Origin: Microcaldota archaeon
GTDB taxonomy: Archaea; Micrarchaeota; Micrarchaeia; Burarchaeales; Burarchaeaceae
Reading direction: 5' to 3'
Assembly (NCBI GenBank): GCA_003660965.1
Contig: QMVF01000021.1
Span: forward strand, 1 to 9,738
Length of the DNA stretch: 9,738 nucleotides
Shown: piece by piece, positions 1 to 5,772 of the stretch
Numbering within the stretch: the first letter of the stretch is position 1
Layout: every line of letters begins with the position of its first letter
The notes under the pieces: model-generated
Told to the model about the DNA's origin: nothing
Seen by the model: the letters and a program-made list of their open reading frames with translations, nothing else
Databases searched by the model: none
Made by a program: the position numbers and the translations under genes

Positions 1-58
1 ATACTACGGGGGCATAATATACGTTCAATTCCGCTTTTCCCTTATTTGTGCAAAAAGG

Positions 59-72
59 AAAAATATTTAAAG
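59..72 (+). promoter_or_regulatory. TATA box of the arvABC operon
   Basis: An A-rich, purine-led stretch runs into AAATATTTAAA (61-71), which matches an archaeal BRE plus TATA box. Its centre near base 66 predicts transcription starting around base 92. That would give a short leader of about 17 bases before the ATG at 109, enough to hold the GTGGTG at 101-106. The element lies inside the longest possible reading frame of arvA (TTG at 46), which argues for the later ATG start. Motif seen in the sequence; start site inferred. Confidence 0.6.
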
Positions 73-108
73 GACGGGAGCACTAAAGCAAGTGCGACCA
101 GTGGTGAA

Positions 109-732
109 ATGCCCTTCAGAAGATTTCTAAATTGGCTACAGAACCTTTTCAACGGCCGCCAAGCAGTTTCATTAGGCTTCTACGGCTCGCCTAATGCAGG
201 CAAGACTACTATAGCAAACCGCATTTCAATAGACTGGTTGGGCGAGCCTGTTGGTTTGGTCAGTGAAATACCTCATGAAACCCGCGTAGTGCAGAAGAAG
301 GAAAAGGTTAGGATGAGTGTGGATGGCAAATCCCTTAATATGAATCTTCTTGACATGCCCGGAATCTCAACAAAGGTTGATTACCGCGAGTTCCTCCCAT
401 TTGGAGTGAGCGTTAAAGAGGCAAGGCAGCGGGCTAAGGAGGCAACCAGGGGTATAATTGAGGCAATAAAATGGCTTGAGAATGTGGATGCAGCTCTTGT
501 GGTCATGGATTCCACAGAGGATCCGTACACACAGGTAAACATTACAATTCTGGGAAATCTGGAGGCAAAGAAAATACCTGTAATCATAGTTGCAAACAAG
601 ACTGATCTCCCAAAATCAAAGCCCGACCGAATTCGGGAGGCCTTCCCCCAGTATCCAGTTATTGAACTGAGTGCGTTGAAAGGCAAGAATATGGAGATGC
701 TTTACACTGAGATAACCAAGCGCATTAAATGA
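109..732 (+). CDS. arvA: Era-like small GTPase ArvA/OapA
   Basis: Translation-factor-class GTPase of the Era-like group, 207 residues from the ATG at 109. The G motifs are complete: G1 P-loop GSPNAGKT (26-33), a Thr in the switch I region (HETR, 55-58), G3 DMPG (82-85), G4 NKTD (163-166) and G5 SALKG (188-192). There is no KH domain, so it is not a bacterial Era that binds 16S rRNA. The frame stays open back to a TTG at 46, but a TATA box at 59-72 lies in that extension and GTGGTG sits just before the ATG, so 109 is preferred. It is followed after 9 bases by arvB and then arvC. This conserved trio was first named for origin-associated proteins (oapABC) in haloarchaea and later arvABC, where the GTPase drives extracellular-vesicle formation. 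Identity is firm from motifs and context; the vesicle role here is inferred from haloarchaeal relatives. Confidence 0.9.
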   Translation: MPFRRFLNWLQNLFNGRQAVSLGFYGSPNAGKTTIANRISIDWLGEPVGLVSEIPHETRVVQKKEKVRMSVDGKSLNMNLLDMPGISTKVDYREFLPFGVSVKEARQRAKEATRGIIEAIKWLENVDAALVVMDSTEDPYTQVNITILGNLEAKKIPVIIVANKTDLPKSKPDRIREAFPQYPVIELSALKGKNMEMLYTEITKRIK

Positions 733-741
733 GGTGCAAAC

Positions 742-1095
742 ATGAAGGGCATACACATAGAATTTGTATCGTCATCGGTTCTTGACAGGGAGGGCGAGAA
801 CAAGACCGACTACATACTGGATAATGTGCGGGAGGACCGAATCCTGGTTCTGGAAAACCCGCTGAGCAGGGAGGAGGAAAAGAATCTTATAAAGGAAACC
901 ATGAAGCTGGTGGGACCGAAATTCCCCGGAATTGAAGTCAGCACCCTGGGCGGGGATTCCGATGGGCTGAAGGCATCCATAATTCGTATTCTAGGTGGCA
1001 AGAGCAGGGGGCTTACTGTAATCGGGCCTTCAAAATTGATAAAGCAAATAAAGAAAAACCCTACATCTATTCATCTATTCACCAAGCGTAGATAG
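742..1095 (+). CDS. arvB: DUF2073 family protein ArvB/OapB
   Basis: Small soluble protein of 117 residues recognised as DUF2073 (OapB/ArvB) by its overall sequence and its invariable place between the Era-like GTPase and the zinc-ribbon protein. It has no signal peptide or membrane segment. It opens with a beta-strand-like IHIEFV, has a charged middle (LSREEEKNL), then a glycine-rich GGDSDG followed by a predicted helix and the segment GGKSRGLTVIGP, and ends in a basic tail. The start is fixed by GAGGTG at 731-736, five bases before the ATG, and the SD overlaps the stop of arvA, so the two are probably translationally coupled. Biochemical role unknown; it is expected to work with ArvA, perhaps as a partner or regulator, which is inference. 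Confidence 0.85.
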   Translation: MKGIHIEFVSSSVLDREGENKTDYILDNVREDRILVLENPLSREEEKNLIKETMKLVGPKFPGIEVSTLGGDSDGLKASIIRILGGKSRGLTVIGPSKLIKQIKKNPTSIHLFTKRR

Positions 1096-1105
1096 GGGTG
1101 GTAAA

Positions 1106-1429
1106 ATGCCGCATAAATGTGTAAGGTGCAACAAGGTCCACCCAGACGGCTCCCTGGCTCTAAAGCAGGGCTGCGAATGCGGTGCAAAGGTTTTCATCTA
1201 TCTGTCCGGTGATTCCGCAGGAGAGGAATTCGGGGATACTAAGTGGATTGAGCAGGAGCTTGCCCACATAGTTGAAAAGACTGCAGCCCCGGTTACGCTG
1301 GATGCAGAGAATGTGCGTGTGCTCAGGCAGGGGATTTTCGAGCTTGACATAAACTCAATAATCAAAAATCCATTAGTTGTAAAGGATGAGAATGGCGTTT
1401 ACTACATAAGATTCAGCAAGAAGAAGTAG
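1106..1429 (+). CDS. arvC: Zinc-ribbon protein ArvC/OapC (DUF2072)
   Basis: Protein of 107 residues. The N-terminal zinc ribbon has two knuckles, CVRC (5-8) and CEC (23-25), giving four Cys ligands. A strand KVFIYL follows, then an acidic linker, then a C-terminal domain (about 40-107) typical of DUF2072, which includes a conserved-looking ENVRVLRQGIFELDI segment and ends with VVKDENGVYYIRF. The start is set by GGGGTGG at 1095-1101, which overlaps the end of arvB with four bases before the ATG. Third gene of the arvABC operon; no T-rich terminator is seen before the opposing gene, whose stop lies only 12 bases away. Known family role: associated with the vesicle GTPase in haloarchaea; the mechanism is not known to me. 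Confidence 0.85.
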   Translation: MPHKCVRCNKVHPDGSLALKQGCECGAKVFIYLSGDSAGEEFGDTKWIEQELAHIVEKTAAPVTLDAENVRVLRQGIFELDINSIIKNPLVVKDENGVYYIRFSKKK

Positions 1430-1441
1430 CCAAGCATAAAG

Positions 1442-2656
1442 CTATAGGTATGGCGAGCTGAAAACTATTACAGGCTTCGAAGTATTCACATCTCTTCCTA
1501 CCCAAAGAGAGAGATCGCTGTTGAAAACGCGTAATTCCACATTCTCAGTAAGCAATACTGGCATGCTGAATTCCACTGCCTGAACCCTGCTTCCACTCCT
1601 GATTACGTCAACCTGCACATTTCCATATCTGGCGTGGGTAATTGAATCCTGATTTGGACTTATCTCGCCGCTATTAACAAACAGGCTGCAGTAGGCGCTG
1701 TTCTCATTATTGATGTAATACGGCTCTATGTGCATATTGATAACTCCTAGATTGCGCTGCTCGCTGCCCTCAGGGAAAGTGATGCCATATGAAACCCCTG
1801 GCGAGAGTTGCGAAGGCGTAGATATTGCATGGCGGCCTGAAGGAGTTTCAGTTCCAAAGCTGGCACTCATTAGTTTTTTGGTATTAAATATTGCATCCTC
1901 GTACTCAACTCCAATTACCTTAAGGAAAACCTTGACTAGTGCAGAACCTTCTGAAGTGTTTGCAGGATCTTTCCAATCTACTTTTACCTCCTGATTCTCG
2001 CTGATTCTCTGATGTATCTGCATATCGCCCAGATGAATCTCACCATTCTGCCTATCGCTGTAAGGCGTTGATACGAATCTCTTCTGACCAAGAACCACTA
2101 CTGGCGTACCATTTGAGAATGAAGAACCATTGAACTCCCCATCATCCTGTACAGTAGTTGCAAATTCCATCCTATATGTTAACAGACCCATTGCTTTCAG
2201 CACGCCATTATCGTCGATACTTGTGCTGCCTTGGAACGTTACAGTGTTTCTCTGCCTTGTAGTGATGTTTCTCTCATGCCCACCCACAATTCCTTTCACA
2301 ACTGTCTGATTTTCAGCAAGAATAGGTGCGTTTACATCAGTGAGCATTATTCTAACATCCTGGCCCTGGTCAGCTACGAATGGAGAATGAAGCCTTCCAT
2401 CATCGCGCTCCACAACCCCTATTGGTGGGTTTTGGAACTGAGGCGCTGTGATCACTTCTATAGATTTACATCCAGACATTGCTAGTGGTAGTGTAGCTGC
2501 AGTTGCAGCTGCGAGTGCTGGCGGTAGTCCTGAAGGCAGGGCCGAATTGAAAAAGACCGAAAATGCAAGCGCACCATCTCTGATTCTACTGCCTATTTTA
2601 GATATCTTTGGATTCCGTACTTTATTTTGAACCGATAGCCTACTTGTTTGCTTCAT
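1442..2656 (-). CDS. Exported lipoprotein-like protein, function unknown
   Basis: Large unrecognised protein, 404 residues from the ATG at 2656. It begins with an unusually long basic N-region (about residues 1-27), then a hydrophobic, Ala/Pro-rich stretch ending in LAMSGC, which resembles a lipobox with Cys63 as the lipidated residue. The rest is Thr/Ser/Asn/Val-rich and looks like beta-strand repeats of an extracellular protein. Six N-X-S/T sequons (NQT, NIT, NGS, NGT, two NTS) fit an N-glycosylated surface protein. Start choice: an ATG also exists at 2662, but GGAGGG (2663-2668) directly abuts it, while the ATG at 2656 has the normal six-base spacing. It has its own likely promoter and stands alone, convergent with arvC. 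I recognise no domain; it could be a surface-binding protein or a lineage-specific orphan. The reading frame is sound; the function is unknown. Confidence 0.75.
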   Translation of the reverse strand: MKQTSRLSVQNKVRNPKISKIGSRIRDGALAFSVFFNSALPSGLPPALAAATAATLPLAMSGCKSIEVITAPQFQNPPIGVVERDDGRLHSPFVADQGQDVRIMLTDVNAPILAENQTVVKGIVGGHERNITTRQRNTVTFQGSTSIDDNGVLKAMGLLTYRMEFATTVQDDGEFNGSSFSNGTPVVVLGQKRFVSTPYSDRQNGEIHLGDMQIHQRISENQEVKVDWKDPANTSEGSALVKVFLKVIGVEYEDAIFNTKKLMSASFGTETPSGRHAISTPSQLSPGVSYGITFPEGSEQRNLGVINMHIEPYYINNENSAYCSLFVNSGEISPNQDSITHARYGNVQVDVIRSGSRVQAVEFSMPVLLTENVELRVFNSDLSLWVGRDVNTSKPVIVFSSPYL

Positions 2657-2662
2657 AAACAT

Positions 2663-2668
2663 CCCTCC
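2663..2668 (-). promoter_or_regulatory. SD that decides the lipoprotein start
   Basis: GGAGGG on the minus strand touches the first candidate ATG (2662) with no spacer but lies six bases before the second (2656). This supports starting at 2656, two codons inside the longest frame. Confidence 0.6.
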
Positions 2669-2694
2669 AGAAGTAGGGTAAAATATGCCTTTTG

Positions 2695-2708
2695 AGCTTT
2701 ATTAAGCT
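2695..2708 (-). promoter_or_regulatory. Candidate TATA box within a short inverted repeat
   Basis: On the minus strand CTTAATAAAG (2697-2706) lies about 26 bases before a predicted transcription start near 2674, which would place the SD at 2663-2668 in a short leader for the lipoprotein gene. The same bases form an imperfect palindrome, AGCTT-TATT-AAGCT. A weak hairpin role at the end of the upstream membrane-protein gene (stop at 2717) cannot be excluded. Confidence 0.4.
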
Positions 2709-2716
2709 TGGCATTT

Positions 2717-3046
2717 TCAGACGAACAGACCGATGAGCAAGGATAAGAAATTTGCCACAACTGCTGCTGTTGAGGCCCTGAACCACCCTGCCCCCTTGAA
2801 AAGAGCTACATACAACACCATTTCAAGCCAGAATGCGAAAATTTCAGCAAGCAGGAGCACCTGAATCCACGGAAGCTTGAGCATGGTTGGGAAGACTATC
2901 CAGACAAAAGGGAGCGTAATCACATTGCACAGTAGAACTACAGCAAGAATGCGCTTTTCAGAATAGAACTTTCTTATGAACAGCCATGCAGTCGGCATTT
3001 CAATTAGATTGGTTAGGATGAATGCAGCAACAAAGTGTATGCTCAC
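2717..3046 (-). CDS. Small four-helix membrane protein, partner of the secreted protein upstream
   Basis: Very hydrophobic protein of 109 residues with four predicted membrane helices (about 3-24, 32-54, 60-83, 90-109). Each helix carries polar or helix-breaking residues that look conserved rather than random: TNLIEMP in helix 1 (N13, E16, P18), CNVITLPFVW in helix 2 (N41, T44, P46, W49), E68 and E75 in helix 3, and S92, N99 and S102 in helix 4. I recall a family with this exact layout (IE..., N..T.P..., E......E, AN..S...G) that occurs beside, or fused to, ectodomains starting DxGPxP; no function is known to me. It begins with GTG just four bases after the secreted protein's stop, preceded by TGTGAT as a modest SD, so the two are co-transcribed and probably coupled. 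Coding status is well supported; function unknown. Confidence 0.75.
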   Translation of the reverse strand: MSIHFVAAFILTNLIEMPTAWLFIRKFYSEKRILAVVLLCNVITLPFVWIVFPTMLKLPWIQVLLLAEIFAFWLEMVLYVALFKGAGWFRASTAAVVANFLSLLIGLFV

Positions 3047-3050
3047 AGCA

Positions 3051-3551
3051 TCACATGCGCGTGCGTATGAATACAGCCAGTGGAAGAAGTGCGAGCATCA
3101 GGCCAGGAAGGCAGCAGTATGCGCCAGTATCAGGCCTTGGCTCCTCGCTCACAACCTCAAACTCTCCAGTTCCAACATCAAAGCTGTATTCGTACATGCC
3201 TGCCTGCGTCAAATCAACCTCTCTGCTGGTAACGTTCTCCCCATTTGCATTCATCTCAAACACTCCCTCGGAGTAGAAGCAGTCGTTTAGCTTGTAGAAC
3301 CAGTAGGTATTGGTGCAAAGTCCTGCATCGCATTCAAGGGGCATGTAGATTCCAAAAAGCTCATCATCAGGCTCCACATCGGGCGGAGGCTCGGTTGAGC
3401 ATACGTAGGTCATCTCAACATCACCCATGTACTCCTCACCATTCTCAAGAATATGGATTCCAATTTCAGGCGCATTCGGGGATGGGCCTACATCTGCATG
3501 GGCTAAACCAAACATCAGAAAAACCAAGGCAAGAATACATGCATTTTTCAT
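3051..3551 (-). CDS. Secreted Cys-rich, C-terminally anchored protein (DVGPSP type)
   Basis: Protein of 166 residues with a clear signal peptide (1-19, likely cleaved after AHA), so that the mature chain begins DVGPSP. The ectodomain (20-145) is acidic with Cys51, 74, 79, 91, 146 and 147, suggesting disulfides or a metal site, one N-V-T sequon (106-108), and a Pro/Asp-rich spacer near 55-64. A hydrophobic segment (148-162) followed by RTR forms a C-terminal membrane anchor, placing the ectodomain outside. Start: a TTG one codon earlier is possible, but AGGAGGT (3559-3565) is seven bases before the ATG at 3551, which overlaps the purB stop as TGATG. The gene is thus coupled to purB and followed after four bases by the four-helix membrane protein. 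No named family recognised with certainty; the DxGPxP mature end is one I recall from uncharacterised archaeal and bacterial surface proteins. Confidence 0.8.
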   Translation of the reverse strand: MKNACILALVFLMFGLAHADVGPSPNAPEIGIHILENGEEYMGDVEMTYVCSTEPPPDVEPDDELFGIYMPLECDAGLCTNTYWFYKLNDCFYSEGVFEMNANGENVTSREVDLTQAGMYEYSFDVGTGEFEVVSEEPRPDTGAYCCLPGLMLALLPLAVFIRTRM

Positions 3552-4867
3552 CAAACCGACCTCCTAACAATTTTTTCAGCCTGGCCTATATATGTTTTGT
3601 AGTCAAACAGCTCATCCAGCTCCTTCCTACTCAACAGTTTCTTAATCCGATGATCTTTCAGCGCAACCTCCTTCACCCGCACCTTGCTCTTGAATGCGGA
3701 AAGCGCAATTTCGCGCACAAGTGCATGCGCCTTCTGCCTCTGCATCCCCCTGTCCACCAATGCGCCAACCATGCGCTCGCTCAGTATTGCACCGCCACTC
3801 AATTCCAAATTCCTCCGTATGTTCTCAGGGAAGAACACAAGCCCCCTCATGATTGGAGTCATCTGCTTGAGCATGTAATCAGTCAGAATGAATGATTGCG
3901 GAATGATTATGCGCTCGTTTGCAGAATTGGTCAAATCGCGTTCATGCTCAAGCGCTATGTTTTCCAACGCCACTTGCACATCCGCGCGCACAACCCTGGC
4001 CAAACTACATATGCGCTCGCATTTGTGCGGATTTCGCTTCTGTGGCATCGCAGATGAGCCCACCTGCTTCTTGCCAAACGGCTCTGCCACCTCGCCTATC
4101 TCGCTCCTCTGCAAATTCCTGATTTCCTTTGCCATCTTCTCAAGCGTGCTGGCTATCAGCGCAAGTATGAACAGCGATTCAGCATGCCTGTCCCGCTGCA
4201 CAACTTGATTTGTAACTTTAGCGGCCTCGAGCTTCAATCTCTTCATCAACAGGCCTTCAATTCTAAATGCCTTGTCGCCAAGGGCAGCCATGGTGCCAAC
4301 CGCACCGCTCACCTTGCCAACATATACGCGCGGCTTGCTCTGGGCAAGCCTTATAAGGTGCCTGTCCAGCTCGCTTTTCCACAATGCAAACTTCAGGCCA
4401 TAGGTTGTGGGAACTGCATGCTGACCGTGCGTACGGCCAACGCATACAGTCTTAGCATGCTTCAGCGCAAGCTTTTTCAGAACTTCGCCGAGCCTGATGC
4501 ATCTCTTTTCAATAATGTCATATGCATCCTTGAGCATGAGCGCAGTTGCCGTATCCTCTATATCATAGCTGGTGGCTCCGAGGTGCACATAGCGCGCACT
4601 CTCAGGCGTGCACTGCTCGCTCAATGCCCTAACCATTGCCATCAAATCATGGTGAATCTCAGCCTCAATTGCCTTCACGCGCTCAAGCTTCACCCTCTCC
4701 GCAGCCTGCTCAATCTCGCGCGCGCACTTCTTCGGCATATTACCTGCTTCAGCATGTGCATGGGCAAGCGCAACCTCCACCTCCAGCCAGCGCCTCAGCC
4801 TGCTCTGCTCGTCAAATACTTCATTCATCTCCGTAAAATAACGCGTATCAAGTGGAGAAACAGCCAT
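3551..4867 (-). CDS. purB: Adenylosuccinate lyase
   Basis: Fumarase/aspartase superfamily enzyme of 438 residues that removes fumarate from SAICAR and from adenylosuccinate, giving AICAR and AMP in purine synthesis; cytoplasmic, normally a homotetramer. The N-terminus MAVSPLDTRY matches the family's usual start. Active-site segments are present in order: IHHDL (71-75), GATSYDIEDT (98-106), GRTHGQHA (144-151, with the catalytic His region) and the flexible signature loop GSSAMPQKRNP (270-280) with the catalytic Ser. Length is normal for the PurB subfamily. GC-rich codon choice fits its neighbours. Its 3' end overlaps the start of a secreted protein gene, so a housekeeping enzyme leads an operon with two surface proteins. 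The ATG at 4867 follows only a weak SD-like GGGAT and a TATA-like element about 30 bases upstream, so the transcript may be nearly leaderless. Confidence 0.95.
   Translation of the reverse strand: MAVSPLDTRYFTEMNEVFDEQSRLRRWLEVEVALAHAHAEAGNMPKKCAREIEQAAERVKLERVKAIEAEIHHDLMAMVRALSEQCTPESARYVHLGATSYDIEDTATALMLKDAYDIIEKRCIRLGEVLKKLALKHAKTVCVGRTHGQHAVPTTYGLKFALWKSELDRHLIRLAQSKPRVYVGKVSGAVGTMAALGDKAFRIEGLLMKRLKLEAAKVTNQVVQRDRHAESLFILALIASTLEKMAKEIRNLQRSEIGEVAEPFGKKQVGSSAMPQKRNPHKCERICSLARVVRADVQVALENIALEHERDLTNSANERIIIPQSFILTDYMLKQMTPIMRGLVFFPENIRRNLELSGGAILSERMVGALVDRGMQRQKAHALVREIALSAFKSKVRVKEVALKDHRIKKLLSRKELDELFDYKTYIGQAEKIVRRSV
3559..3565 (-). promoter_or_regulatory. Strong SD inside the 3' end of purB
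   Basis: AGGAGGT on the minus strand, seven bases before the ATG at 3551. It is one of the best SD matches in the window and lies within the last codons of purB, so the downstream secreted protein should be initiated efficiently and independently as well as by coupling. Confidence 0.7.
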
Positions 4868-4925
4868 ATAATCCCAAGAATCTATTTACGTAAATAATAT
4901 TAAAGCGTGCGTACCATCTTTGAAC
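4868..4925. promoter_or_regulatory. Divergent promoter of purB and a small membrane-protein gene
   Basis: This 58-base gap separates two divergent starts. An 8-base symmetric TATA-like TAATATTA (4895-4902) lies about 27 bases from the rightward ATG (4926) and about 31 from the purB ATG (4867), so one TBP site could serve both directions. Beside it, on the purB side, is a perfect 14-base palindrome, TATTTACGTAAATA (4883-4896), overlapping the TATA edge and lying near the predicted purB start: a good place for a dimeric regulator. Motifs are seen; their use is inferred. Confidence 0.5.
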
Positions 4926-5249
4926 ATGCCTTCATTCACCTTCAGCCAGACCTTCAGTCTGCTTGCATTCCTATTCGCAGCCCTTCTTTCAAAGCTGGCA
5001 GCAGACACCTCCTGCAGAGTAAGGGGCAACTCGCTCTCCTACACACTGCACATACTCTCAATTGCACTCCTAGTTTTCGCAGCCAGACAGGTGGCAGTGT
5101 TCATGAAGCCTTTCCCAACCATAAACTGGGAGCTGCTGGCAGGGGCTGCTGACCTTCTCTTCCTATTCTTAATAGGCCATGTCCTTCTGAAGCTGCATTC
5201 CAGCCTATCGGCTTACCATCACATTATAAGAAAAAAGAAAATTAGGTAA
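4926..5249 (+). CDS. Small membrane protein, three predicted helices, unknown function
   Basis: Protein of 107 residues from the ATG at 4926; a TTG two codons earlier (4920) is also in frame. A TATA-like element centred near 4898 puts the expected transcription start at or next to the ATG, and no SD is seen, so a leaderless mRNA is likely. Predicted helices are at about 7-26, 40-60 and 69-90, with a Cys-containing loop between the first two and a basic C-terminal tail (RKKKIR) that suggests a cytoplasmic C-terminus. It stands alone, divergent from purB and convergent with the pilin gene, 18 bases away. I recognise no family. The helical pattern and promoter make it likely real, but the frame is short and no conserved motif proves it. 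Confidence 0.6.
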   Translation: MPSFTFSQTFSLLAFLFAALLSKLAADTSCRVRGNSLSYTLHILSIALLVFAARQVAVFMKPFPTINWELLAGAADLLFLFLIGHVLLKLHSSLSAYHHIIRKKKIR

Positions 5250-5266
5250 GCCTCTTTCAGAAGAGC
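5227..5266 (-). terminator. Probable terminator of the pilus operon
   Basis: Just past the pilin stop, the minus strand has a five-pair hairpin (CTCTT-CTGA-AAGAG, bases 5252-5265) and then a T-rich tract (about 5229-5243, runs of four and six T). Archaeal termination relies mainly on such T tracts. The tract doubles as the Lys-rich 3' end of the opposing membrane-protein gene. The hairpin reads on both strands, but only the minus strand has the T run. Confidence 0.55.
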
Positions 5267-5267
5267 T

Positions 5268-5720
5268 CTACTGGCAAGTTCCAACAAGCTGAGTTGTGCC
5301 TGTGAATGTAAAGTCCCTGCCTGAAGCAGAGTCCTCATAGTCTATTGAAACCGTGTAGCCTATCTGCTCTCCTGCGTTGCACCTCGAAAGACCTGTAACG
5401 CCTATGTCTGCCTGGGTGCCTGGAGCCAGAAGAACTGAGCGCGGACTCATCCTTCCCCTTCCATCGAACTCTATTCCAGTAACACGGATTGTAAAGCCCT
5501 TGTTGTTCTTTATGGTAAGATTTGCCGTATTACCTGAAAACCTGTAGTTGGGAAGAACACCTATTTCCGCATTAAGCCAGTAGGCTTCGCTCTGTTGCTT
5601 TGTAACCCCTCCTGAGAGTGCGGGAAATGCACCAAGTACACCAACCACTATCAGTGCAATTATCACCACTACTGCAAGTATAATCAAGTACTCTGTAGCT
5701 GCCTGACCACGCAAATTCAT
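5268..5720 (-). CDS. Type IV pilin with class III signal peptide (Epd/archaellin-like)
   Basis: Pre-pilin of 150 residues. The leader is only MNLRG, then QAATEYL and about 20 hydrophobic residues: a class III signal peptide, expected to be cut before Gln6 by an EppA/FlaK-type peptidase, with Glu at position 5 of the mature protein. The hydrophobic helix would form the filament core. The rest (about 55-150) looks like the archaellin-type beta-sandwich: short strands such as ANLTIKNNKGFTIRVTGI, a LAPGTQ turn and a strand-rich end. One sequon, N-L-T (67-69), could be glycosylated. Cys114 and Cys149 could close a disulfide across the C-terminal region. The ATG is fixed by GGTGGTGAT (5724-5732), the strongest SD of the operon, and a separate TATA box lies upstream. 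It is the last gene of the pilus operon. Alternative: a minor pilin; but being the only one here, with strong signals, it is more likely the major subunit. Confidence 0.88.
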   Translation of the reverse strand: MNLRGQAATEYLIILAVVVIIALIVVGVLGAFPALSGGVTKQQSEAYWLNAEIGVLPNYRFSGNTANLTIKNNKGFTIRVTGIEFDGRGRMSPRSVLLAPGTQADIGVTGLSRCNAGEQIGYTVSIDYEDSASGRDFTFTGTTQLVGTCQ

Positions 5721-5753
5721 CTAATCACCACCTTGCCCTCCTATCGCTTCCTG

Positions 5754-5764
5754 CTTTTAAAAAT
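5754..5764 (-). promoter_or_regulatory. Internal TATA box for the pilin gene
   Basis: ATTTTTAAAAG on the minus strand, centred near 5759, predicts transcription from about 5733 and a short leader containing the GGTGGTGAT SD before the ATG at 5720. It sits in the 52-base gap after the platform gene and would let the pilin be made at higher levels than the assembly machinery. Confidence 0.55.
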
Positions 5765-5772
5765 CTAACGCC

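Noticed and set aside
1..45. Second promoter from ATAATATA at 15-22
   Set aside because: It could belong to a gene outside the window; nothing downstream in it has matching spacing, so no call is made.
46..108. Longer arvA starting at TTG 46
   Set aside because: The extension is low in similarity to the GTPase family, contains the likely TATA box, and has no SD; the ATG at 109 has GTGGTG just before it.
2695..2708. Terminator hairpin after the four-helix protein gene
   Set aside because: The stem is only five AT-rich pairs and no T tract follows on the minus strand; spacing to the lipoprotein start fits a TATA box better.
3245..3895. Plus-strand frame across the secreted protein and purB (216 codons)
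   Set aside because: Shadow of two minus-strand genes with better starts, signal peptide and family motifs; its translation is low-complexity and His/Gln/Pro-rich.
4184..4897. Long plus-strand frame opposite purB (237 codons)
   Set aside because: It is antisense to an unmistakable purB, gives a His/Leu/Cys-rich sequence without motifs, and runs through the divergent promoter.
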